From contig CM043945.1 of NCBI GenBank assembly GCA_014529385.2, positions 3,756,312 through 3,820,311 of the forward strand: a DNA stretch of 64,000 nt. Direction: 5' to 3'. How positions within the stretch are numbered: the stretch's first letter is position 1; every line of letters starts with the position of its first letter. The DNA is from Adiantum capillus-veneris (Eukaryota; Streptophyta; Polypodiopsida; Polypodiales; Pteridaceae). Both the position numbers and the translations under genes were made by a program. The notes beneath the pieces were generated by a model. It saw only the letters and a program-made list of their open reading frames with translations. It did no database searches and was not told the origin of the DNA. This document shows, in pieces, positions 45,141 through 56,300 of the stretch.

Positions 45141-45159
45141 TCCCTAGTAATGGCGCCAA
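45141..45159 (-). other. Primer-binding site, TTGGCGCC type
   Basis: On the minus strand TTGGCGCCATTACTAGGGA follows an LTR end CTAGACA. The same core (TTTGGCGCCACTGCCGGGAC) is at 54918. It resembles the primer sites of Athila/Tat-like gypsy elements. Confidence 0.6.
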
Positions 45160-46068
45160 TGTCTAGGGTCCACACAGGTCAACACCTATCACATCTCTAA
45201 AAGATATGGAACCAACATTTAATGTCAATCATGGGAAGCAAGTGACTTGACTACGGCATGAAGGCACACCAAAAGGTTATCAAACTCTTGTTTTGAATAG
45301 AATACACTCCACTCTTACACTTGATGTGCTCTCTATCTACCAAAATCTTTGTTCCTCTTCTTTGGACTTCTCACCTATTCACATGCAAATCCACGAGCAA
45401 ATCCACTCCAAACAACTCGAACTTCATAGGCAACATACTGGGACAATATTGATCATGTCTAAGTCATCAAACTTGCAATACAGCTCTAAAAAACATGTGA
45501 TTTTCTTTTGGTAGCCTGATGCAAGTTGGCCTTTCTAAATTCAAATGTGCCTAATAGGTTTTGCTAAGTGCCTAGAATTGTGTGCAATTGAGAGAATCTT
45601 AAAAAAACACTCGAATAGAGAGAAACGTCACATAGAAGGTCATAGACATAGTTGCTCAATTTTTACATGATGCTTGCAATGCAAGTATCCATACAAAGAG
45701 CTTGACAAGACAAACACAATGGTGTCCTTGGAATTTTGATGCGACAACCGTGCAATGCGATGTGAGCAATGGAAAAATACAATAGAAGATTAGACACATG
45801 ACGTATAGAGAAAACCTTATCTGCTCATTCATTCATAATAATGATCAACCAAAATCCTTACAAAGTTGCCTTTTTATACCCTGGCTTTGGGTTTCATGGT
45901 GTAAAAGCTAGACTTGCCATAATAGCATCAATGATTACATTCTCGGCTTCAAAATACATTCGGGTAACATATACAAGTTGTGGGAGAGATGTTGCATCCA
46001 ATTGGGATTACAATCACAATTACATGGGAGATAGAATAAAGTAGAACTTTTGTTGGAATCTTCCAACA
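45160..46068 (-). repeat. LTR of minus-strand gypsy element
   Basis: 909 bp on the minus strand from TGTTGGAAG (46068) to CTAGACA (45160). It has TATAAAAAGG near 45870. A purine tract AGGAGGGGGGCAG lies immediately upstream (46069-46081) and a primer site immediately downstream, so it sits between two internal regions. A partial copy of its first 75 bp lies at 46114-46190. Confidence 0.6.
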
Positions 46069-47516
46069 CTGCCCCCCTCCTATTTCATGTCATCCCCTAC
46101 ATGAGTCAGAAGCGTGGTTGCTATCAATTGGGATTACAATTACAATTACATGGGGGAGAAAATAAACTGGAACTTTTGTTGAATTCTTCTAATAGTAGGC
46201 ACTATTAGCTACATTGCATCCCATATCTTAGGTGAAATCATTCTCTTTAGTGGTCACACCTAAAAGAGCCATTTTCATCCTCCTCTAGGATAACAATCAT
46301 GAAAATTCATTTGTGACTTGTTGAAGGTTGATTCATACTCAAGTTCATACTAGAGGGATAAGACTCCTGATCCACATAGCTTCTTTTCATTAGTAGAAAA
46401 GCTTGCCTAGTCTTTTGGTATACATCCCTCATGGATAGGCTAATTTTATTCCCAGTCATGGAACAATCTTAACCCATACCTCTTGATCTCTCTTCACAAC
46501 ATCTTTTGTGTCATCAATCATACATGTGGAAATTTTCACACATGCACAATCCGTTCCTTTCGATCACAAAGCCTACAAGCTACACAAAGTAGCCATCATC
46601 CATGACACATGGAATTCTACTTTGTTATACATTGAACAACTCAAGTTTTTTATGTTGATGCCCTTTTGAAGATTTGCGGTTTCTATGATCTTAAGATCAC
46701 TCCTGATATAATCCGGTGTGTTTATCATCAAGGGCACTACTAGCATATCCATTGAATCTATCCCTACAATCACCATGCTCTTTGTGTGTCGCTTGATCAC
46801 CATCCCTTTGGTTATGATCCATCTATTTTGTCCTCTATCCTAGTATCTTTGTCTTTGATACCCTCTCCCATGTTGATAGCCAAGATCCATGACACATGAA
46901 AATTTACAGCACTAAACAAGCAATTCAGTTTCTTGTGGTTGGTACCCTTTTGAAGAGCTAGGGTTTCTATAATCTCAACCCCGCTTGCTCCCCTAGAATG
47001 AATTGAGTTATGTGAATTGAGCTCACACATCAATCCCTAGAATCTAAGGTTGACCACACTTTCTAGATATGCTACTCACATGCATTTGGACTCTAGTAGA
47101 CAATACTAAACCTTGCACTACCGAGGCTCACAATCCTAGCTCATAACTATAAGAGAGCCCTTTGTACTCTCTTGATTCCAGGTCAAGAATCAAGAGAGTG
47201 TGCTTATGATTAAGTTGATCATGAATACTATTTTTCTTAGCCCTCCACAGATCCATACTTAAAAAGTCACTATCAAAACCTAGTTAGTGCCTTTCTAGCC
47301 TATTAAGACTAATTAAGCACTTGTGATTGGTGTACATCTCATCAATTGTGGTATTCACCAAGTGCAATTATGTTCTTGGGTATTGAGTCCCATGAGTCAT
47401 TAATAGCCTTGGTTAACCATGCATTTATTAGAGACGATTAGGGAGCGTCATTTATGTGTGTAGATTTCCTTCAAGTTTCACAAACAAAATCCCAACTTGA
47501 TTCAAAACCACTATCT
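46069..47516 (-). other. Retroelement internal debris with paired motif
   Basis: Two short minus-strand frames (46573-46803 and 46812-47033) encode versions of the same segment: IIETANLQKGINIKNLSC with FHVSW, and IIETLALQKGTNHKKLNC with FHVSW. The duplication is visible in DNA at 46590-46720 and 46875-47000. No family was recognised. Confidence 0.4.
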
Positions 47517-48180
47517 TCAATTGAATACACTTCACAAATTGCTATGCTCATCCATTGAATTTTAAATTGGATCAATGCATGGATGTTATTGATAGTTTGT
47601 GTGTCTACTTGTGTTAGTTTTTTTGTATATTTTCAACACTTCTCTTTCTGTAAGCTTATAGGAATTTGTGTGTGCTTCAAGCCTCTAGAATTATCTTTCA
47701 TTTGATCTATTAAGAGCCATGTTTGCACTTGATTAACCCTCACTAATCCTCTTGCTATTTTTGGGTGTGTGTGAAGTACTACTTGGCATTCCCTACACAA
47801 GCATCCATGTGAGGTGAGGTGGGTAGCCCATTCCCTCTATTTTCAATTGAATACACCTGACAAATTGTTATGCTTAGTCTATTGAATTTTGAACTCAATG
47901 ATGTATGGATCTTATTGCTTATATGTGTGTTTAAATGTGTCAATTTTCCCTATACTTTCAACACTTGAAATTAACACTTCTCTTTCTCTAAGCTTATAGG
48001 CATTTGTGTGTGCTTGAAGCCTTTAGAGTTGTCTTTCATTTGAGATATTAAGAGCCATGTTTGCACTTGATTAACACTCACTAATCCTCTTGCTATTTTT
48101 GGGTGTGTGTGAAGCACTACTTGGAATTCCCTACACAAGCATCTCTGAGGTGTGAGGTGGGTAACCCATTCCCTCTATTT
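47517..48180 (+). repeat. 335-bp tandem duplication
   Basis: Two diverged copies (about 47517-47851 and 47852-48180) start CAATTGAATACACTTCACA or its variant and end CATTCCCTCTATTT. Non-coding. Confidence 0.85.
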
Positions 48181-48224
48181 GAGCATCAAGATTGCGGGTT
48201 CAAGGAGCTATACACAACTTTGAG

Positions 48225-48770
48225 TAGAGATCATAAGTCCTTGACTTGTTATCGCTTGTCATCAATAAACAACCCCACCATAATCAGTGTTCAAGGTTGA
48301 GAACGTGACTTAAACATGAAGCCCCAACTAGAGAAATAAATGCTTGCTAATTGGATTGCTTGGTGCTAACATACGCACTTCACATATCCTTTAGCACAAG
48401 ATTACACTTCTACCTAATTTGACTATCCCCTTGGATACCGACAGTATTGAGGTGTGTTTCCCCATGGTTTACAGACAGTCTTCAAAATGACTGGTAAATA
48501 AGGACCTCTGTTCCTTACAACATTGCTGAGAAATCAGCAATGTTATGAATAACCATCTTGGTTAACTTGAAAGATCCACAAGCATCCAAATCGAGCCATG
48601 ACTTCTATTGGTGTTTGGTAGATCCAAAAGTAATCTCATATAGATACTACACATAGACTGCAAAATGCTTCATAAGCAACTCATGTGATGAATATGCATA
48701 CTGTTCTAAATCAACCTTTGCCAAACACTAGGGTCCATAAGACCTAGTGTGCATGCATTTAGCAAAAACA
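48225..48770 (+). repeat. Inverted repeat, left arm (repeat R copy 2)
   Basis: About 550 bp, reverse-complementary with moderate divergence to 50912-51490. It begins with repeat R and continues through GTTAACTTGAAAGATCCACA to CTAGTGTGCATGCATTT. Confidence 0.8.
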
Positions 48771-49254
48771 AACCTGAAACGGCATATATAATCATACTTG
48801 CCAATACTTATGGCAAATGTGATGCTCCTAGCACACATGAAAGAGGAGTGTAAATAGTTTTGAAAAGAAACTAAATATTTTCTATTGCAATCATTCGCAA
48901 GTCTTGCTGAAATGTTTAAACCATAATAAAAATTGAAACACTAATCATTTCTAGGTACAAAAAATAAAACATTTTAATTAACAACTCATAGCCTTGCTAC
49001 ATGCATAAACAACCATCCATAATGTTGTTTAGCCCCACTTGTAACCTTAACAAGTCGTTCTGCATATCCAATAATTTTTGCCATCAAAATTGTACCTGAT
49101 ACGACGTGTGAATGGTCTAGAAAAAGGATTCGACCAGTACCTAGGGACATCATCGCGACACATAATTGAAGTAGCAATGCCAGTGTCAGTTCTCAAGACT
49201 CATATTCTCCACATGTGGAATATGTCTCAGGTAAGAATGTTTGAAAAAAGAATA
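48771..49254. other. Unassigned, possible second Copia gag start
   Basis: On the minus strand near 49090-49050 a short RYNFDGKNYWI segment resembles the start of a plant Copia gag, but it is too short and broken for a firm call. Confidence 0.3.
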
Positions 49255-50735
49255 TTCTCCTCACAAAGTAAAGGTAATTGCCCAAGGAAGGAGTTTGCAT
49301 GGGCCCACAAACATCACTATGCACAAGTTGTGATGGGCATGTAGCCATAACTGAACCATCCTTTGGAAACTTTGAATGTTGCATCTTACCCAAAATACAG
49401 CCTTCACAAACATTCTTCAAGTGTTTCAAGAGGTGGCAAAGAAGTAGTTTTTTGTAAACGCAACAAATTGGAAAAATTTAGATGCCCAAAACCTGCATGC
49501 CAAAGTTTTTCATCTAAAATAGCCTTTGAATCCACAAATGCATATGAAAAATTTTGCCTACACTTGTCATATAAAGTGAGCTTATAAAACCCATGGCACA
49601 AAATGCCAGATGCAACAATTTCATCACTAAAATTGAGATCATGAACTGTACATTTGTCATCCACAAATTTCACAAGTCGAAGTCTAGCAAGTGCAAATAT
49701 AAAAATATTCTTCTTGATCCTCCGTACATAAAGTGCATCAACAAGTACAAAATAACTGCCATTCACATCCGTCAACACACTCTTTCCAACTCCCTAGACC
49801 GGATAAGAGGAGTTGTTGGTAGAAGTGATTGTATTCCCATGAGGGACAAACTCGAGAGAGGTAAACAAATCATGATGTGAGGTAATGTGCTTTGTAGCAC
49901 CACTATCAAAGTACCAAACATGTAAATCTGCAGCAATTGACATACATGCATCATGGACAGAAGGATCATAAAATTGCACTTCGCACTAAATTCCCACTTT
50001 GCATCTACATTAGCATCACAATCTCTTTTCATAGAAGATTCTACAATAGCTGCATGTGTAGTAGAACCTGCCTCTTTCTTCTTAGCCTCTTTTGCCTTCA
50101 ACTTAGGACACTACTTAATCAAGTGATCATTGGCCTTGCAATAATGGAAACACATCTTCTTCATGACTTTTTCACTAGAGTTCCTAGACAAGGTGCTGCC
50201 AATAGAAGCATTAGGCAACAGGTGATTTTCCACTCGCTGAAGAACCATGAAAAGTGACTACATTAGTATTACCACCTTTTCTTTGAGCATCAATAAAAGC
50301 CTCTTCAATTGTATGTTGCTTAGCCTTGTTATTTCTTGAAAGTGACTCCTACAATAGCAATGTGCATTATGCATCAAACTTGAAAACAACAAGACTTCCT
50401 TGGGTCATATGTCTCCAAGTACTAGCAAAAATCTACTAAGAATGTGGCAAAGCATCAAGAATAGTCTGCAGAAGGGAACTGCTAGAAATGATTTTGTGTG
50501 CAAAAAATGAGCTGCTCATTAATATCCTTGATACCAGCAAGGAAAGTGTCCATGTCATCTTCCTCATTCATAGTCTTCAACTCTAGCTCTTTAAGCAACA
50601 ATGCAATTTCAGCCTCATTGTGACTTGCATAAAGACCAACCAGAATATCCCAAGCATGTTTAACTGATTTAGCTGAGAGACTGTGAGGAGTATTAGTGCG
50701 CTTCATAGATAATGCAATCATGTAATGCCAAGGGC
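49255..50735 (-). pseudogene. Copia copy B, gag to integrase fragment
   Basis: Minus-strand relative of the Copia at 60185. It starts inside gag (IALSMKRTN; copy C has IALSVKRT) and runs through a gag segment with EEDDMDTFLAGIKDINEQL, a degenerate zinc knuckle, the protease region with DSGATKHITSH, and the integrase start HAGFGHLNFSNLLRLQ. It ends at GNYLYFV. Many frameshifts and stops occur. LTRs are absent at both ends. Confidence 0.85.
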
Positions 50736-50911
50736 GAACCCAAGTGAGGTCAAGGACCGGCAAGGAAAAAACATAAACTTTGAAAAACGACAGAAAAGAA
50801 GTCGGCTACCAATGGAGACGAGATCCTAGGGCCAAGGGCTATAAAGGGAGGTTCGGAGGAGGATCAAGATACGGCAGCTCCTAGGTTTCTTACAATTTTT
50901 TTCTAAATGCA

Positions 50912-51490
50912 TGCACACTAGGTGTTATGGGCCCTAGTTTTTAGCAAAGGCTGATTTCGAGTGGCATGCATATTCATCACATTAATTGCTTATGAAGCAT
51001 TTTACACTTTATGTGCAGTAACTCTATGAGATTACTTTTGGATCTACCAATCACCAATAGAGTTCATGGCTTGGTTTGGGTGCTTGTGGATCTTTCAAGT
51101 TAACCAACCAAGATGGTTATGCATGTCATTGTTGATTCCTCAACAATATTGTACGACATTGTGATCCTTATTTACTAGTAATTTTGGAGGACTATCTGTA
51201 AAATGTGGGGAAACACACCTTAGTACTGTCAGTTATCCAAAGGGAATGGGCAGATTACAAGTGTAATCTTATGCTAAAGGATATGAGAAGCACGTACGCT
51301 AGCACCAAACAATCCAATTAGCAAGAATGTATCGCTCTAGTTGGAGTTTGCTTACAATAAGGTAAAGCATTTTTGTGACTCAGTTTAGTCCCTTCATATT
51401 TAAGTCACGTTCTCAACTTTGAACACTAGTTATGGTGGGGTTGTCTACTGATGAAAATTGAAAGCAAGTCAAGGACTTATATATTGCTGA
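50912..51490 (-). repeat. Inverted repeat, right arm (repeat R copy 3)
   Basis: Inverted partner of 48225-48770. The two arms enclose about 2.1 kb containing the Copia copy B fragment. Confidence 0.8.
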
Positions 51491-51734
51491 TAAGTTACAT
51501 CAACTAGTTACTTTAATCTCCACACCTTCTTTACTCATCTCCCCGACCTTGACGCCACAGTTTCCCTCCACGTGGATGCATTTGCTAAGATTTTAGCATT
51601 CATGGAGGAGAACATCATAAAATATTTCGTATCTATCTCTCCACATGCAGGGATCTAGGTGCCTTGCAATCTCTTGTGCTACATACACAAAGGTGATTGC
51701 CCATTGTCTAAGAGGTTGAGATGATTCCAAGAAA
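51491..51734. other. No recognisable feature
   Basis: Short spacer with no motif noticed. Confidence 0.4.
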
Positions 51735-52425
51735 TTGCCGTCGATGCATGCTGGACATTTCTTGGATGAGCAAGCCCCGGGGTGCCCATGCTCAAGAAGC
51801 ACAAATTGGGGTGGAGTCCTTCATCAAGGATTCCAAGGAGTAGGAGGGTGTCCCCATACAGCAGAAGGCCGGACACTTCGGCTCGAGTACCCCAGGGGGC
51901 TCGAGGAGGTGGTTGAAAAATCCATCATTGTGGCTAGCGCTAGTGAAACTCTAGAGGATGCACCACTGACGGATGAGACTATCCTAGAAGTAGAAATCAG
52001 TCGCTTCTCCTCAATGGCAGTGAATGGGGAGGAGTATGTCTTTATGCATGACTTGGAGAAAACGTTTGGTCTACTCATGGATGAGTGCCTGAATGTGCTA
52101 TGCACCAACATCCAATTTCCCTTAGACAATGCACCAAATTCCCTTGAAAGCAAGCTCTTTCCACTTGGGGACTTTGTTACTGACATTATTGCAGTGATGT
52201 GTGCGGAGGTCTTGGCAGCAGAGCAGTTGCATGTGGCCAAGAAAGAATTCCAGGCCACAGAAGCCAAGGTTGTGGTTGCTAGGATGCCTACTCCACTGCA
52301 GACCCCCCCCCCCCCCCCCCCCCCCCCCCCCTTCTGATGATCCAAATCTCGTGGATGCGATGAAATCAAGCGTCGACTCGGGTGGAAAGGGCAATAGGGA
52401 GGAGGAGGACAAGGAGCAGGAGGTA
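51735..52425 (+). CDS. Hypothetical protein with poly-proline tract
   Basis: An open frame of about 200 codons (51735-52337) that I do not recognise. The first 60 residues are probably not native. From about 51910 it has a more protein-like composition (EEVVEKSIIVAS, DFVTDIIAVMCAEVLAAEQLHVAKKEF) ending in a run of prolines from 29 C (52303-52331), after which it stops. One base more or fewer in the C run would open a frame with SDDPNLVDAM and an acidic GKGNREEEDKEQE stretch to about 52425, followed by a GT donor-like site. It may be an exon of a transposon gene or chance; no family evidence. Confidence 0.3.
52303..52331. repeat. Poly-C run
   Basis: 29 C within an open frame. Its length decides the downstream reading frame. 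Confidence 0.9.
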
Positions 52426-52432
52426 AATTCTA

Positions 52433-52580
52433 CCCTAATTTCATGTTGTTTTTATTAATCTCAATTGTCTTTTTCTTACCCTTGACTGGTTTATGCCAAG
52501 ACATCCTGACCGTAATTTCCATGTTGTTTTTACTAATCTTAATTGTCTTTTTCTTACCCTTGAATGGTTTATGACAGGAC
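52433..52580 (+). repeat. Approx. 80-bp tandem duplication
   Basis: TTTCATGTTGTTTTTATTAA..CTTACCCTTGACTGGTTTATG occurs twice (from 52438 and from 52517). The second copy ends in an acceptor-like TTATGACAG before an open segment 52579-52741. Confidence 0.8.
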
Positions 52581-53199
52581 GTCCTGGGGTTGATGAGTTT
52601 GCAGCAAGGACAGACGGCAAGTGGATGGCCTTTGGACCTCAGTCTTCCCTTGCACATTACATAGAAAAACTCCCCTTGGCGATGTTGCCATTGTACAGAA
52701 TAATTTTACTCCCGAAGGCCATTCCATGGCATGGTTGTTGAAAGCTCTAAGCAAGGTTTTGCGTTTGTGCACCATTCCTCAAAATGTGCATCTTATGTTC
52801 CTAGTGCTATCATTTGTTTCAACTACAAAGGGTTTTGTAGGGTCAATAATAGCTAAAATAGGAGCTACAACAAGAGCTATTTAAAGTTTATCAAAACCGC
52901 AGTGTTGCTCATCACCTCAATGGAGACTTACATTGGCCTTTTAATAGATCAGTCATGGGGACAACAATTCTTGCATAGTTTTTTTGACAAACTTCTGGTA
53001 AAACCTACTAATCCCAAAAAAGTTTGATAGAGTCTTTCAAATTAGTGGGATGTGATCATTTAAGAATAAAGTCTTAACAATGATTTTTCTTATGAAATCG
53101 AGGTGAATTTATGCCATCAAAGTGTTCTTTATGACTTTGATGTGATTTTACAAAATCATTGCACATCTTTTTGCTTATCACGTAATATTTTATCTTACA
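52581..53199. other. Unassigned
   Basis: A short open segment (52621-52884) with no recognised motif, then AT-rich sequence. Confidence 0.35.
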
Positions 53200-53960
53200 A
53201 AAGTGAACTCTAATCCTCAAAGCGGGTTTGAACTCATTATAGTTCATGCCAGTTCTCTCAGATTGGTTGCCGACTTGCTCAATGAGCACACAAATACTAT
53301 TTTCTTAAGTGCATACACTATTATCATGGCATCAAAAATTCCCACCAATTATTGCTTTAATTTTAAACAAGGCTCTCATGTGCACAACCCATCCGTTAAT
53401 CCTACCCCTATACAACCTCCTATTGATGTTCGCATTACAAATGTCACATGAGATGAAGGGTTAGCAAATGATCACGACTTTGTAGATAAACAAGATTTTA
53501 ATATCCTACAGGCACGCTTTGATGCATTAGATAGCAAGTGCAATGCATGAAATGAAAATATGACTAAACTCACAGATTGGCTTGTGAATTTCATGAATAC
53601 ATATGCAATAGAAATTCCCCCTGCCAGCAAGGTTGTGCCAGGGGGCCGATCCATTTGACGACACAGTTACAGTAACACTTGTCATCGATACTCTTGACTC
53701 GCATGAGGCTGTGGAATTGCTTAAAAGCATGAAACCACCAAATTTTTGAGGCAAAGAGAAAGACCGTATTAAGGACATTGTAAATTATTTTCTTAGCAGG
53801 TGGACTACTATTCACTGCATGCGTCAAGTTAAGGATGAAGTCCAAGCTTTACAAACGAGGCTATCACTTGAAGGCAATACCTACAAGTAGTGGATAGTTT
53901 ATAAGACACCTACTTAGCCAAAAAACTGGGCAAATTTTGAGGCTTCTTTTTGAAAACATC
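53200..53960 (+). pseudogene. Retrotransposon gag fragment
   Basis: Broken plus-strand frames with LQARFDALDSKCNA, then EAVELLKSMKPPNF and DRIKDIVNYFLSRWTT. The proline-phenylalanine and tryptophan spacing resembles gypsy gag starts (xPPxF..W). Stops and frameshifts are frequent. The LTR element starting at 53973 follows directly. Confidence 0.45.
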
Positions 53961-53972
53961 ACACACTAACCT

Positions 53973-54917
53973 TGTTGAGCCAGCAGAGGATCACACCCAC
54001 ATTTTTGCTCACACTCATCATTTTTGTAACCATTGATTGTAATAAATGTCTTTCCGACATTGATTTTGAATTGAGCCATTCATTAAGTAACGGGACTCAA
54101 TTGAGTTTCCAGCTTGTAATCCCGAAGTAATTTCACTTGCTGATGTAATTAGTTAGAGATGTTCTCACCTCCAAGGCTGAGGTATATAAGCCAAAGTTTT
54201 GTAACCTAAAGGAAGATTCAGTTTTATTAATCAAAGTGAGTTTTTGAGCGCCGTGACTGTGTCTGAGAGAGAGTGAGAGAGAGAGAGAGAGTCTTATCCA
54301 CTTGCTACGCGAGCTATGGAGCTGCCATTGGAGAAGCGACACCGCCATTGTATTAGCAACGGCGAGAGCTCCGCACAGATACCAAGAGTGCGTGCTATCG
54401 GCTTCTATGTGTGGTAAGTTCCTACGAGCTTCGGTGTGAGTTTTCTTCCAACTCGTGTGTCGGAATGGAGCGTGCAGCATATCTATAGAACCACAACGAG
54501 TAGAGCTACACATTAGTACCATCGGGGTCAAGTTTCGGTCACCTGTATTTTTCGGCCTGTCTTCATACGCGTTTACCGCACGGAGTGATTATAGGTTGAT
54601 TTTGCAGTTCAAGTCTTTAAGGTGTTGTTCTTACTTAGTGTACAGACTTCCCCTTGAGGTTGAGATCGATTCAATGATTCTAGATCCTGTTTCGTATAGC
54701 ATTCGTTCGTAGTACGGATTTCAGTCACTTGCGTATTTTAGAACTTAGATTTGATTTCCTCAGTAGTGATTGTCATTAGAAGGTCGAGTAGGTGATTTGA
54801 CACCCACCTAGTTGTTTCCATGCGCCTGCGGGTCAAGCTCCGTCCTCGTCTGACAAATTCTGTTGTTGGTTGAGTTCTCGCTATTTAGCTTCCGCTAGCG
54901 GCGTAACCGCCTTAACA
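53973..54917 (+). repeat. 5' LTR of Athila/Tat-like element
   Basis: 945 bp from TGTTGAGCC to CGCCTTAACA, with a TGTT..AACA symmetry and a primer site directly after. TATATAA lies at 54183-54189 and a short GA run at 54266-54290. The left boundary is inferred from the terminal symmetry and from similarity to the solo LTR at 40556. Confidence 0.6.
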
Positions 54918-54937
54918 TTTGGCGCCACTGCCGGGAC
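54918..54937 (+). other. Primer-binding site, TGGCGCC type
   Basis: TTTGGCGCCACTGCCGGGAC matches the characteristic primer site of plant Athila/Tat gypsy elements and gives this element a plus orientation. Confidence 0.75.
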
Positions 54938-55712
54938 GAGAGCCCTAAGTAGGTGACCTTAGACTAATCCTACGAGGTGAGTCGTATAAACTACTTTGTA
55001 TACTTTGGTTAGAAAAGATCTAGGAGTGATGGACTCCGAAGATCTCGAGAGATACTAGGAAGTGGGGTATTCCTGGGTCTTCCGTGTTGACAGTAATTTT
55101 AGTTTAGCTTAGATTTGATTGTTGTTTTGTTGGTGTTGAGTAGTTGTTGATAGAAGAAGAATTTGCTAGTCTGTGAGTGACAGTGGATATCTTTAAAGTC
55201 ACAATTACCAAACCCATTTTATGATTAGGAATAGCTTAGGTAGGACTTCATTTGATCCTGATCTAGAGCTAGTAATCATTGGAGTATTTGCTTGATATGG
55301 TTGATTGCATGCTAGATCACTAAACCATCGAGTTAGTAGTGAAACTTGCAATAAACAAAAGTCAGAGAAATTCTTTGTGTATCTGGGAGTTGCTGAGCAC
55401 TTGAGAAAGCTTTAGTAAGGATTCTGTGCCAAAAAACTAGAAATCTGCAACTTTAGACATCATACGCGTATGATGTCTAAATGACCAAACAGAGACCAAA
55501 ACAAAAATTTTGACTTTACCAGAGTGTTCAAAAGGGGAGTTATACCCTAATTTTAACTTAAAACAAGAGCATTAACACTCAAAGAAACCCAAAAAGACAA
55601 GTCGGAGTCCAAGAAACGCAAAGAATAGGAAATTTTGGATTCAGATCTTGTTTTTACATTCAAACCTGACAAAAACACTTGAAACTCAATTATAAACATT
55701 GGAGAAGGCTTA
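54938..55712 (+). other. Leader of Athila/Tat-like element
   Basis: Non-coding internal sequence after the primer site, interrupted by the CACTA element at 55713. Its TTA (55710-55712) is the probable 3-bp target site. Confidence 0.55.
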
Positions 55713-55779
55713 CACTACAAGAGGTTGTGTGCTCTTGTGACGCTGTTAGCGACGGAAATACATTGGGTTTTTATAACCC

Positions 55780-55945
55780 CCGGCGTCGCTAAAAACGTCG
55801 CTACGAGCGTCGCTACGAGAGCGTCGCTATAGGCGTCGCTATATAGCGACGCCTATAGCGACGCTCTCACAGAAGACTATAGCGACGCTCATAGCGACGC
55901 TACAGAGCCATAAATAGCGACGCTTATAGCGACGCCCGAGAGAAT
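55780..55945. repeat. CACTA subterminal GCGTCGCTA repeats
   Basis: About a dozen copies of GCGTCGCTA or its complement TAGCGACGC in about 165 bp. They include a perfect 52-bp palindrome at 55817-55868 (GAGAGCGTCGCTATAGG.. and its complement). In En/Spm such subterminal repeats bind the TNPA protein. Confidence 0.88.
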
Positions 55946-55953
55946 ATTTTTTT

Positions 55954-55982
55954 GGTGGCAGGGCATTGAATGCCCTGCCACC
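55954..55982. other. 13-bp-stem hairpin
   Basis: GGTGGCAGGGCAT, a 3-nt loop, then ATGCCCTGCCACC: a perfect stem just inside the subterminal repeats and downstream of the CACTA genes. Confidence 0.8.
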
Positions 55983-56079
55983 CATCAACCATATTGTACT
56001 TGATCCACTTTTTAAAAAAAGTGCAAAGGTAGATAATAGACCCAAAATAGTCACCCACAAGACGCATTGTTTGCAAAAT

Positions 56080-56195
56080 TGACAATTGTACACATCATAG
56101 GCAAAATGAATTGATTGGCAAATGTAATAATGACAATTGTACAACATCATAGGCATAAAGAATTGATTGGCAAAAGGAACTGCGGTGACAAATGT
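56080..56195. repeat. Approx. 57-bp tandem duplication
   Basis: GACAATTGTACA.CATCATAGGC..GAATTGATTGGCAAA occurs twice in succession in the CACTA 3' non-coding part. Confidence 0.8.
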
Positions 56196-56300
56196 AATAA
56201 TATACATGGTTCAAAAAGACGTATAAAATCCGTCTCATGATACATAAGCTATGAGAAACCCTAAACTAATGCTATCTAGCTACGGCTAAACTGACGTCGT

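Noticed and set aside
52122-52412. Gly-rich minus-strand frames over the poly-C run
   Set aside because: Polyglycine arises from the C run read in reverse.
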